Below, one piece after another: positions 25,505 through 33,650 of a stretch of 64,000 nt of DNA (position 1 is its first letter; every line of letters starts with the position of its first letter). The DNA is from Nonomuraea polychroma (GTDB lineage Bacteria; Actinomycetota; Actinomycetes; Streptosporangiales; Streptosporangiaceae). The notes under the pieces are model-generated. The model saw nothing but the letters and a program-made list of their open reading frames with translations. It did no database searches and had not been told where the DNA came from. The position numbers and the translations under genes are program-made. The stretch covers positions 2,790,001 through 2,854,000 of the forward strand of contig NZ_SAUN01000001.1 in the NCBI RefSeq assembly GCF_004011505.1. The letters run 5' to 3'.

Positions 25505-26071
25505 ATGATGATGACAACACTCCTCTTCCCGTCCACACCGTCAAACCCTGTCACCGCTGCCGTCCCCACGGCGCATACCGTGCCCAGGCTCAGCCTGAAC
25601 CCCCTCATTGACCGGAGAGGCACCGTCGACGGGGCGTGGTGGCCCCGCACCCGTGACGCCGCCGCCGAACTGCCCACCCTCATCTCCGCCGTCGACCAGC
25701 GGCTCGGCGGAGCCGTCCTGCGTGTGGGCCTGTATCGGGACGCGTGGGATCACATCCCGCGCCGCATCCCGGCCCGCGGGCGCCACGTCAGAGTGGGCTG
25801 GTTCCGCAGCGCGGACCCGCACCTCATCACCCTGAGCATCGCGGGAACCGCGCCCATCACTCTGCTGGTCATTCCTCCCGGCACCGCGTACGATCCGGCC
25901 ACGGCGGCCCTCACGCTCGCCGCCGCGGGCACGGTCGGCATCCGTCCTGCTGACATCCTCCACCCCGCGGCTCCGGACGAGGGCATACCCGGCCGCGACG
26001 GCTCAACCGTATGGGAGAACGAGGGCGGCCGCGTCACCGATCTCGTGCCCGCACGGCCCACGGCCACCTGA
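25505..26071 (+). CDS. DUF5994 family protein (intact copy)
   Basis: Three consecutive ATG codons start at 25505; the first gives 188 residues. The conserved core reads RGTVDGAWWPRTRDAAAEL near 42-60, then RHVRVGWFRSADPHLITL and TLLVIPPGTAYDPATAAL. This matches DUF5994, a family of unknown function found mainly in actinobacteria beside STAS, HATPase and ANTAR regulators. Two fragments of the same family lie at 17.2 and 21.2 kb. The link to stress signalling is contextual. Confidence 0.75.
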   Translation: MMMTTLLFPSTPSNPVTAAVPTAHTVPRLSLNPLIDRRGTVDGAWWPRTRDAAAELPTLISAVDQRLGGAVLRVGLYRDAWDHIPRRIPARGRHVRVGWFRSADPHLITLSIAGTAPITLLVIPPGTAYDPATAALTLAAAGTVGIRPADILHPAAPDEGIPGRDGSTVWENEGGRVTDLVPARPTAT

Positions 26072-26457
26072 TCCCGCGCCGTGCTGCTGTTCCCGGCGGT
26101 CACCGACTTCCGATGAAGACGGACACGGCCCGATCGCTCGGCGCTGATCCGGGACGCCCGTCGCCGGGCGCGCTCCTCCGCCCGGAGCGCGCGGCCGACG
26201 GTGGGCAGGCGGACGTGTTCGTCGCTCGCGGTCGGCTGGCCGACCGAACATCGGATCGGCTGTGCGTCCCAGCTCCTGTCCGGCACTGACCTCGCATCTG
26301 ATGCCCTCGATGGGCAGCTCGAGTCGGATCAAGCTCCTGGAGGCGCATCTCGACGGTGTCGGGCTGAGTGCGATCTGTGCCATACCTTGTGTTCCTAGGC
26401 TGAAAGTGCTTCTCCGATGTCTCGGAGGCAACAGCCGCAATCAGAGAGCGACACAAC
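26072..26457. other. Intergenic stretch without a recognised gene
   Basis: These 386 bases hold no frame with family resemblance on either strand. Confidence 0.35.
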
Positions 26458-26814
26458 ATGAGTAGTGCTCGCAAAACCGAAGATCATGCCATAGGCGGCC
26501 CCTTCCAGCCGAACGGGGCCGGCGAGTGGCCCAATCACGCGGCCAACGCGCAGTGGCTCAAGGACAACCCGGTCGCCATGCCGCAGGTGGGCGCCGGCCG
26601 GTGGGCCGTGTACGACCGTGACGGCCATCTGCGCGGCCATCTCGTCGGCGACGGCCCGACCCGCGACACCCGCTTCAAGGCGATCAGCGCGACAAACGAG
26701 TGGTCGCCTCCTGGCCAGACGCCGGGCTATGGCATCACCCTGCACGATGCCGGGGCCCACCTCCTCGACACCAGCGTGGGTGGTAGGCAGCTCGATGAGG
26801 GAGTAGGTGACTGA
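26458..26814 (+). CDS. Hypothetical protein, 118 residues
   Basis: The product is hydrophilic, with GPFQPNGAGEWPNHAANAQW near residues 14-33 and RWAVYDRDGHLRGHLVGDGP in the middle. The middle part looks like beta-strands with a DxDG turn. No signal peptide or membrane segment is present. No family was recognised. It begins at an ATG without a strong ribosome site. The frame is open throughout and codon use is typical. Confidence 0.5.
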   Translation: MSSARKTEDHAIGGPFQPNGAGEWPNHAANAQWLKDNPVAMPQVGAGRWAVYDRDGHLRGHLVGDGPTRDTRFKAISATNEWSPPGQTPGYGITLHDAGAHLLDTSVGGRQLDEGVGD

Positions 26815-27146
26815 GCGCCACAAAGGCAGCGATTTCCCGGCGATGGGGTAGACGCGGCTTCGGCGGTGGGAGGGGCCTGGCTGTGGCTCACTTGTCTCCC
26901 AGAGTCAACTCGCGAGAATCGGGTCGCTCCTGCGGCAAGGCATCGTGCCTGGTCGGACAGGGTAGGGCGTCTTGGCTCGAATCTGGCAGTCAGCGATCAA
27001 AATCGACAGCTCCAGCTTGAGATCCTCACGAAGAACCTGACATTGTTCGATCCTCTCGACCACCGCCTCCTCCGAAGAGGGTGCTTCATCGCCGAGCACG
27101 CCGGATGGGCTCGTGAAGAGAGTGATCATGGGTCACGATAGCCAGT
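26815..27146. other. Mostly empty gap with one candidate small ORF
   Basis: Apart from the minus-strand frame 26905-27129 described separately, no gene is recognised between the two hypothetical genes. Confidence 0.3.
26905..27129 (-). CDS. Possible hypothetical protein, 74 residues
   Basis: An ATG at 27129 opens a frame whose middle is a plausible amphipathic helix (SSEEAVVERIEQCQVLREDL). It ends in a basic segment. It would be divergent from the gene at 27147 with only 17 bases between them, which leaves little room for two promoters. No family or ribosome site was recognised, so it may be spurious. Confidence 0.3.
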   Translation of the reverse strand: MITLFTSPSGVLGDEAPSSEEAVVERIEQCQVLREDLKLELSILIADCQIRAKTPYPVRPGTMPCRRSDPILAS

Positions 27147-27413
27147 ATGAGCAACGATGATGACGCGGGTGCCGAGCTAGAGGAGTGGAGCGAGTTCATC
27201 GGCCGGATTCGTTACGACGGTCCACGTTCTGGTGATCCCGGCGACGAGCGGTTGGCCGATGAAGCGGTGTCCGACGAGTTCTCCAGTTGGGGACGACTCG
27301 ATGGCTCTGCCGAGATGAACAACCTGATCTGTCGTGCCTTGGAGATCGGCTACCTGCGAGCCCTGCAGGACGTGCGTGAGCAACGCATCGCCGGGCTGGG
27401 GCCCACAGACTGA
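27147..27413 (+). CDS. Hypothetical acidic protein, 88 residues
   Basis: The protein begins MSNDDDAGAELEEWSEFIG and is acidic, with two likely helices at the C-terminus (MNNLICRALEIGYLRALQDV). No known domain was recognised. It is short but has a consistent codon bias. No partner gene is adjacent. Confidence 0.45.
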   Translation: MSNDDDAGAELEEWSEFIGRIRYDGPRSGDPGDERLADEAVSDEFSSWGRLDGSAEMNNLICRALEIGYLRALQDVREQRIAGLGPTD

Positions 27414-28058
27414 CATCGGTACGAAAGGCGCGGCTCACCTCCGCGCACCGTTCCGCCCTAGACTCTTCCCGCCCCGGCACCAGCCCGTCCCTGGATCAGC
27501 GAACACGTCGTGCTGTGGGGTGCGGCGATTTCGGTCGTCAGAGGGTGACCTGTGGGTTCACGGCTCGAGCACATCGTCCGGTCTCAGGCATCCTGCTGGC
27601 GGTGCGGCCTCTGCGCTCCACCTGATCCTATGGGCGTGTCGATCAGTTCCTGGCCTTCGACATCACGAGGTTGTGCTGCGTCGTCAAGTGAACTGGCGAG
27701 ATGGCCGTTGTCGGGATCGCGTCGTGCTGGCTGCCCTGTCTCGGTTGCTTCCTCGAGCGTCGGCGATGCCGGGTCGCAGGTCCTCGCGAGTGCTCGCATG
27801 CCGCTTGACCTGTAAGGATGAGGTTTTTGGCAAGCGCAAGGTTGGCGAATCCGCCGGTGCGTGTCTCCGGCGGGCGGTCGCGGCAAGTGTTGATCTGCAG
27901 CGCCTTGGCGAGTTGGACTTCCAAGAGGATGATCCGGCAGACGGCTTCCACAAGTGTGCCCTGATCTGCAAGTTCCCAGGCCCGGGCATCTAGACGCGGC
28001 TACCGGCCGAGGTTGGAACCCGGAGGCTATGGCCCTTCGTGCATCGGCTCGATCTGGG
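27414..28058. mobile_element. Decayed integrase-core transposase remnant in a gene-poor stretch
   Basis: The plus strand at about 27660-27800 reads HHEVVLRRQVNWRD and then VVLAALSRLLPR. Both resemble the N-terminal part of rve/integrase-core transposases of the IS3/IS481 kind (EVAVLRRQV ... RAILAALARLLP). Stops and frameshifts interrupt it. Nothing else in these 645 bases is recognisable. The call rests on short motif similarity. Confidence 0.4.
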
Positions 28059-28616
28059 TCAGTAGCGGTGTGGTCCGACGTGCCCCTCGAACAGCAGGCA
28101 CGGCGCCGGCTCGTCGCCGTAGGGGGAGCGCGGGTCGGGGTCGGGGTCGGCGCGTTCGGCCGGGCACGGTGGCAGCGTGACGAGTTCGCGGGCGCGGATG
28201 TCCCAGCGGATCCAGATGAACCGGTCGGGGCCGGGCAGCAGCTGGACGTGCGCCGCGTGGGCGCCCGGGTGGCCGGGCTGCAGCTCGCAGCCGTAGACGG
28301 CCTTGCGCTCGTGCCGGCCGCCCTCGGCCAGCGGAGCCCACTCGGCGTCGGTGAGCACGTTGTAGTGCGGGCAGTCCTGCTCACCGGTGTGCCGTTGCAT
28401 CCCGGTGGCGAGCGCGCCCGCCAGCCCCGCCGCGGTGAAAACCTGATGGACGGCATTGTGGACCAGCTCGACGTCGTCGTCGCTCAGCTCCACCGCACCG
28501 AGTTGGTCGGCCAGCAGCCGCACGTGGGTGGCGAAGTGCCGACAGGCGTCGACAAGCGCGGTCACCGGAGCCACCGCGTCATGCGGTGGGTCGGTCGGCG
28601 CGTCTTGGTGCGTCAC
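28059..28616 (-). CDS. Cys/His-rich hypothetical protein, 185 residues
   Basis: The GTG at 28616 begins VTHQDAPTDPPHDAVAP. The N-terminal half is helical (LVDACRHFATHVRLLADQL). The C-terminal half has spaced metal-ligand-like residues: CPHY, GCELQPGHPGAHAAH, LPPCPAE and PCLLFEGHVGPHRY. The repeated C-x(5,6)-GH-x-G-x-H pattern, seen twice, suggests a zinc-binding domain, but I know no named family. The frame runs further upstream without a better start. It lies beside a broken recombinase gene, so it may belong to a former integrated element. Confidence 0.6.
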   Translation of the reverse strand: MTHQDAPTDPPHDAVAPVTALVDACRHFATHVRLLADQLGAVELSDDDVELVHNAVHQVFTAAGLAGALATGMQRHTGEQDCPHYNVLTDAEWAPLAEGGRHERKAVYGCELQPGHPGAHAAHVQLLPGPDRFIWIRWDIRARELVTLPPCPAERADPDPDPRSPYGDEPAPCLLFEGHVGPHRY

Positions 28617-28786
28617 AACTGATACGCTACGCCGCCCTCGAGCCATACGCACGGCGGGGCAATGCCGCCGAGCGTGTCGATGCCACACGGCACAGGGTTG
28701 CCGGTGGCAGCCAACGGGTGAGGGTTGTAACCAATCTTCAGGAGCCGGGTTTCCACGTTGGTGCGGGCTAGTTGCTTGCGCTCTGG

Positions 28787-29460
28787 TCAGGGCGCATTCG
28801 GGGCTGAATGCGACGAGCAGGCGGCCGGCCTCTTGGCGCCGATCGGCGCCCAATGCTCGTCCCCGCCCTTGAGCGTGATGCGCAGGCGGTGGCCTTGCAG
28901 ATCTACATCGTCAAGGTGCAAGCCCGTGAGCCCTGAGACGCGCACACCGTTGTCGAACAGCACGCGGATGATCGCCGAGTCGCGACGTGACGCGAAGTCC
29001 GAGCCCTTGCACACCTCCAGCAGCCGGCCGACTTCCTCGAGGTTGACGTACTTGCGGATCTTCTTTGGCAGCTTCGGTCGATCCTGCCTGAGCACGAGGG
29101 AGACCGTGGTGCGCTCCTGCTCATCAATGATCCAGTTGAACCACACGCCGAGGTAGGCGTGCGCGGCCAGTGCCGTCGGCAGGCCGCGCTTCTGTTGCTC
29201 GTGCACGAGGAAGGCGCGGACCTGCTCGGCGGCGACGCGTTCGCATCGTCCGGCTCGCCTTCAGCCTCGAGGAACACGACGAATCGGTTTGCTGTGCGCA
29301 GGTACATGGTGGTCGTGTTCCGGCTCTTGTACGCGGAGCGCAGCGCGAGTTCCCGGCCGATGAGCGCGGGGGCAGCGGGATGCAGGCCGGGATGGTGGGC
29401 TTGCGCCGGCGGGTGACCTCCGGTGGGCTTGCCCGGGGTGTGAACGGGACGACGTTGTTA
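28787..29460 (-). pseudogene. Tyrosine recombinase/integrase, frameshifted and C-terminally truncated
   Basis: Two frames together give the N-terminal SAM-like core-binding domain (YKSRNTTTMYLRTANRFVVF, then LVHEQQKRGLPTALAAHAYL) and the start of the catalytic domain (RRDSAIIRVLFDNGVRVSGL, with the first catalytic Arg). The frame switches near 29225. The HxxR, H/W and Tyr motifs are missing because the gene stops at 28787. It cannot be an active recombinase. It marks an old integrated plasmid or genomic island next to the conserved htrA gene. Confidence 0.75.
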
Positions 29461-29705
29461 CGGTCATGGCTGCGCCTCCTCGGGTGAGGGGGATGGACCG
29501 CACATCGCTTACGCGGCGGGAGGTCGATTATGCGGCACATCACCCGCAGGCACGCCGCGCAGAGGGATTCTGGGCGGCTGCATGCCGTGCGAGCAGCGCC
29601 GATAAGGCGGCCGTGAACCGTTTCACAGTCCTCCGATGACCGGCTTAACCAGGTCTTACGCGTAGCCTGCGACTCTAGGGTCATCGGGACTTAGGGAGAT
29701 GACAG

Positions 29706-30947
29706 ATGGACGCGAACGAGCCTCGCGAGCAGGGTGCCGGGTGGAGCCAGTTCGGCGCCACACCGCCGGCCGCCGGGGGCTTCCCTCGGCGGGACACGAT
29801 CATCATGGAGCAGCCGCCCCCGCCGCCGCCCGCGCCTCCGAAGAGGCCGGGCTTGGGGCGCAAGGCGGTCGCCGGGCTGGCGCTGGCGGTCACCGCCATC
29901 GGCGGCGGCGTCGTGGGGGCCGTCGTCGCCAATGCCTTCCAGCCCGACCCGGTCGCCGTCACGACCACCAATACCAACACCGGCACGCCGAGCCCGGTCT
30001 TCAAGAACACCTCCGCCGAGCTCACCGTCGCCGAGGTGGCGGCGAAGGTGCAGCCGAGCGTCGTGATGATCCAGGGCCAGACCGGTGAGGGGTCCGGCGT
30101 GGTGCTGTCGGAGGACGGGCTCATCCTGACCAACAACCACGTGGTCGAGGGCGCCGGCCGGGGCGGCGGGCAGATGACCGTCAAGTTCAGCGACGGCAAG
30201 ACGGCCAAGGCGAGCGTGGTGGGCACCGACCCGGCCACCGACCTGGCCGTCATCCGGGCGGAAGGCGTCTCCGGGCTGACCAAGGCCACGCTCGGCAACA
30301 GCGACCTGCTGAAGGTCGGCGATGACGTGCTGGCCATCGGAAGCCCGCTCGGCCTCGACGGATCCGTCACCAAGGGCATCGTCAGCGCGCTCGACCGCAC
30401 GCTCACCGTCGGCGGCGACCAGAACCAGCAGGTCCCGCCCGGCTGGCCGCAGCAGCAACAGAGCGGCAGCGAGCCCACCACGATCGGCGGCGCCATCCAG
30501 ACCGACGCCTCCATCAACCCCGGCAACTCCGGCGGCGCGCTGGTGAACGCGGCCGGCGAGCTGGTCGGCATCAACACCGCGATCGCCTCGGAGGCCGCGG
30601 GCGGCGGCGTCGGCTTCGCCATCCCCGTCAACACCGCCAAACAGGTTTCCGATCAGCTCATCAGCACCGGCAAGGTGAGCCACGCCTTCCTCGGCGTGAG
30701 CGTCACCGACGCGACCGGCGACGTGCCGGGCGCCCTCATCAGGCAGGTCACCGCAGGCAGCCCTGCGGACAAGGCCGGCCTGCGGCAGGGCGATCTGATC
30801 ACCAGGATCGGCGACAAGGCGGTTGACGGGGGAGATAATGTAGTTGGGCAGGTCAGAGGTTTCAAACCTGGCCAACAGGTCAAGATCACTTATGTGCGGG
30901 ACGGTCAGACCAACGAAGTCACCGTCACGCTCCAAGAGAAGAAATAA
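29706..30947 (+). CDS. Membrane-anchored HtrA/DegP-type serine protease with PDZ domain
   Basis: The 413 residues contain a Pro-rich cytoplasmic N-terminus (about 1-50), one transmembrane helix (53-77), a trypsin-like domain and a PDZ domain (about 315-405). The catalytic triad is visible: H145 in TNNHVV, D179 in ATDLAVI and S275 in GNSGGAL. The PDZ part reads FLGVSVTDATGD ... AGLRQGDLITRIGDKAV. HtrA-type proteases degrade or refold damaged proteins outside the membrane. The N-terminal layout is typical of actinobacterial members. A hairpin terminator follows it. No two-component gene is adjacent. Confidence 0.92.
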   Translation: MDANEPREQGAGWSQFGATPPAAGGFPRRDTIIMEQPPPPPPAPPKRPGLGRKAVAGLALAVTAIGGGVVGAVVANAFQPDPVAVTTTNTNTGTPSPVFKNTSAELTVAEVAAKVQPSVVMIQGQTGEGSGVVLSEDGLILTNNHVVEGAGRGGGQMTVKFSDGKTAKASVVGTDPATDLAVIRAEGVSGLTKATLGNSDLLKVGDDVLAIGSPLGLDGSVTKGIVSALDRTLTVGGDQNQQVPPGWPQQQQSGSEPTTIGGAIQTDASINPGNSGGALVNAAGELVGINTAIASEAAGGGVGFAIPVNTAKQVSDQLISTGKVSHAFLGVSVTDATGDVPGALIRQVTAGSPADKAGLRQGDLITRIGDKAVDGGDNVVGQVRGFKPGQQVKITYVRDGQTNEVTVTLQEKK

Positions 30948-30967
30948 CCCAGGACCCCCACATTGAC

Positions 30968-31008
30968 GGGTGTGCCGTCGAGATCGCTGCGGACTCGGCG
31001 GCACACCC
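30968..31008. terminator. Bidirectional terminator between htrA-type and permease genes
   Basis: GGGTGTGCCG at 30968-30977 pairs with CGGCACACCC at 30999-31008 around a 21-base loop. It lies between the convergent stop codons of the protease and the ABC permease genes. Confidence 0.7.
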
Positions 31009-31015
31009 CCCTTGA

Positions 31016-31756
31016 TCAGGTGAAACGCCGGCCCTCGTCACGGCGGTAGGCCCACGCGGCGGCCGCCGCCGCGATCACGGTCCACACGGCCAGCATCACC
31101 AGCGCCACTGTGTTCGGGCCGGTGCCGAACGTGGCCCACCAGATCAGCTCCGCCGCGCCCCTGGAGGGCACGTACGGCGAGACGACCTGGACGAACTCCG
31201 GAAAGACCTGCGGCGGCAGCAGCAGTCCGCCGAGGATGCCCAGCGGGAAGAACACCAGCTGCGACACCCCGATCGCGGCCTTGGACGACAGCGTGAGACC
31301 GAGGAACAGGCCGAGCAGCAGGAACGGGACGAGGCCGACCACCAGCGCGCCCAGGCCGAGCACCAACCTGGCCGGCGTGATCGTCGCCTGGGTGAACAAC
31401 GCGCTCACCACCACCACGGGGATCACCGAAACCAGCATGACGGCCAGCGTCGACAGGATCCGCCCGGCGAAGCGCGGGAACGGGCCCGCGGGCAGTGTGC
31501 GCAGGTAGGGGTTCCACGGCTGCTCGCGGTCCTGCGAGACCGAGATGCTGAGCCCGAGCAGGGCGGCCGACATCGCGGCGAAGATCGTGAGTGAGCCCGT
31601 CGCCGCCGTCGCGGCCCTCGGATCCTGGCCCGCGAACGGCACCACGAAGGCCAGCATCGCGATGGCCGGGAACAGGGAGCCGGCCAGCAGGCCGATGGGC
31701 ACCCTGATCTGCTCGATCAGGAGATAGCGGGTGTGCGCGACGACCAGGCTAGACAT
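31016..31756 (-). CDS. ABC-2 type transporter permease
   Basis: The ATG at 31756 gives 246 residues with six hydrophobic segments. The SVSQDREQPWNPYLRTLPAGP loop and LVFFPLGILGGLLLPPQVFP segment are typical of ABC-2 exporter permeases of the drug/antibiotic exporter type. Its start overlaps the stop of the ATPase gene by eight bases. With the ATPase, regulator and small membrane gene it forms one operon. The exported molecule is unknown. Confidence 0.85.
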   Translation of the reverse strand: MSSLVVAHTRYLLIEQIRVPIGLLAGSLFPAIAMLAFVVPFAGQDPRAATAATGSLTIFAAMSAALLGLSISVSQDREQPWNPYLRTLPAGPFPRFAGRILSTLAVMLVSVIPVVVVSALFTQATITPARLVLGLGALVVGLVPFLLLGLFLGLTLSSKAAIGVSQLVFFPLGILGGLLLPPQVFPEFVQVVSPYVPSRGAAELIWWATFGTGPNTVALVMLAVWTVIAAAAAAWAYRRDEGRRFT

Positions 31757-32630
31757 GTGCGCTCTCCTTCGAGGTGATGGCGAGGAAGGCCTCCTCCAGG
31801 GTGGTCGGCCTGATCTCCAGGCCGGAGAACGGCGCGCCGCTGCGCACCAGCTCGACGACCAGCCGGTCCGGGTCGGTGGTGACCAGGCTGATCCGGCCGT
31901 CCACCCGTTCGGAGCCGAGCACGCCGGGCAGCTCGGGCAGGTGCTCGGCGACGAGGGAGACCCGCCGCACGCCCACCATGTCACGTACGGCCCGCACCGT
32001 GTCGTCGGCGAGCACGCGGCCGTGGCCGACGACCACGACCCGCTCGGCCAGGGCCTCGATCTCCTCCAGGTAGTGGCTGGTGAGCAGGACCGTGCCGCCG
32101 TCGTCGTGGAAGGCCTTGACGCCGTCCCACAGCGCCCGCCTGGCCTCGACGTCCAGCCCCGTGGTCGGCTCGTCGAGGAACACCAGCCGCGGCCGCCCGG
32201 TGAACGCCAGCGCCACGGCCAGCCGCCGCCGCTGCCCGCCCGACAGGCCGCCCACCTGCCGCTTGATCAGGTCGCCCAGCCCGAAACGGGCCAGCAGCTC
32301 TCCCTTGTCCGTCTTCTCCGGGAAATGTGCTGACACGAAGTCGACGATCTCGCCGACGCGTAAATACTCGGGCAGCCCGGTCTCCTGCGGTGTCACGCCG
32401 ATGCCGCGGCGAACGGCGGCGTCCAGCGGCGAGCCGCCGAGCAGCTCGACCGTGCCCGACGTGGGCCGGCGCAGCCCCACGAACAGGTTGATCAGGGTGG
32501 ACTTGCCCGCGCCGTTGGGGCCGAGCAGCCCGACCAGCTCGCCGGCCCTGATGTCGAGCGAGACGCGGTCGAGCGCCAGCACGTCGCCGTAGCGGCGGGT
32601 GACGTCGATCGCTCTGGCGAGGATCGTCAT
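31749..32630 (-). CDS. ABC exporter ATP-binding protein
   Basis: The 293-residue ATPase has Walker A GPNGAGKST near residue 36, the signature LSGGQRRR near 134, and Walker B RLVFLDEPTTGLD. The C-terminal extension beyond about 215 matches the usual DrrA-type tail. It couples ATP hydrolysis to the adjacent ABC-2 permease. Its start codon overlaps the stop codon of the regulator gene upstream by four bases, so expression is tightly coupled. Confidence 0.9.
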   Translation of the reverse strand: MTILARAIDVTRRYGDVLALDRVSLDIRAGELVGLLGPNGAGKSTLINLFVGLRRPTSGTVELLGGSPLDAAVRRGIGVTPQETGLPEYLRVGEIVDFVSAHFPEKTDKGELLARFGLGDLIKRQVGGLSGGQRRRLAVALAFTGRPRLVFLDEPTTGLDVEARRALWDGVKAFHDDGGTVLLTSHYLEEIEALAERVVVVGHGRVLADDTVRAVRDMVGVRRVSLVAEHLPELPGVLGSERVDGRISLVTTDPDRLVVELVRSGAPFSGLEIRPTTLEEAFLAITSKESAHV

Positions 32631-32950
32631 ATGGTTCCCCCAGCGTTGTCCAGCAAGGCGCGGATCGCCTTGGTGTAGTCCTCGAAAGCCAGCCGCCCCC
32701 GTTTGGTCAGCGCCACGTACGTGACCGGGGTGCGGCCTTTGTGCGTCTTGGTGATGCGGACGTACTGCGCCTCTTCGAGCTTGCTCAGGTGGACCGACAG
32801 GTTGCCGGCCGTCATGCCCAGCAGGTCCTTGAGCGAGCCGAAGGCCATCTCGTCCCCTTCGCCGAGGACGTTGAGCGCGGCGACCACCCGGAGCCTGGCC
32901 TGGGCGTGGATGACCGGGTCGAGCTCGGGCAGCGACTGCTCCGCCGTCAT
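32627..32950 (-). CDS. Winged-helix transcriptional regulator of the ABC exporter operon
   Basis: I use the ATG at 32950, whose ATGA overlaps the stop codon of the upstream membrane gene; this gives 107 residues. The core AFGSLKDLLGMTAGNLSVHLSKLEEAQYV is an ArsR/MarR-like helix-turn-helix, followed by the wing KTHKGRTPVTYVALTKRGR. Proteins of this type in actinobacteria are often encoded directly before a DrrA-type ATPase. It probably controls its own operon; the ligand is unknown. Confidence 0.8.
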   Translation of the reverse strand: MTAEQSLPELDPVIHAQARLRVVAALNVLGEGDEMAFGSLKDLLGMTAGNLSVHLSKLEEAQYVRITKTHKGRTPVTYVALTKRGRLAFEDYTKAIRALLDNAGGTI

Positions 32951-33567
32951 GTGCGGTGCCTCAGCCACAGGCCCGCGACGATGAACCCGCCGCCCAGCAG
33001 CACCGCCGTCAGCAGCGCGTGCCAGCCGGCGCCGAGCAGCACGCCCACCCCGTTGACGGCGGCCACCCAGACGCCGACGAAGAACATGTGCCAGTTCAGC
33101 CAGATGGCGCCGCCCGCCATGTACAGCAGCGCCACGATCGTCAGCATCGCGCCGGCCCAGAGCAGGCCGATCTCCTGGGCCGGCAGCAGGGGGCCCAGCC
33201 TGATGGCGATGAGGGAGACCAGCGATATCCCGGCGAACCAGGTATAGCCATACATCGCCCCTTGGGCGCGGGTTCTGCCGCGGACCTGCCTGTTCATCCG
33301 CGCGATCCCGTAGGCGGCCACAGCCCCGGCCACGACCTGCGCGATCATCAGCACGGACTGCGCCTGAGGCTGCGAGATCGGCGCGTACGGCCGCCCGTCC
33401 AGCCCGTAGTGCAGGAAGTACGCGGTGAAGCCGAGCAGCCAGGCGACGCCCCAGGGGAAGTAGAGCACGAGCGGGTCGATGTAGATGTGCCGCTCGGCGG
33501 CGGCCTGCTGCTCCTTGATGACGCGGAGCGTCTCCTCCGGGCTGGGCGCCCGCTCATCGTCCAACAT
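32947..33567 (-). CDS. Multi-pass membrane protein of unknown function
   Basis: The 206 residues have an acidic N-terminal helix (EETLRVIKEQQAAAERHIY) followed by about five transmembrane segments. LYFPWGVAWLLGFTAYFLHYG is the first, and the last ends in WLRHRT. It is the first gene of a four-gene operon (membrane protein, regulator, ATPase, permease) with overlapping junctions throughout. I know no named family. The context suggests a part of, or sensor for, the ABC exporter. Confidence 0.75.
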   Translation of the reverse strand: MLDDERAPSPEETLRVIKEQQAAAERHIYIDPLVLYFPWGVAWLLGFTAYFLHYGLDGRPYAPISQPQAQSVLMIAQVVAGAVAAYGIARMNRQVRGRTRAQGAMYGYTWFAGISLVSLIAIRLGPLLPAQEIGLLWAGAMLTIVALLYMAGGAIWLNWHMFFVGVWVAAVNGVGVLLGAGWHALLTAVLLGGGFIVAGLWLRHRT

Positions 33568-33650
33568 CGCAAACCTCTCGATTCCTTAAACTGGTTTGCA
33601 TCTTAAACCTGTTGGCGATCTCAACTCAATGCCCATCTTCAGGACGGGGC

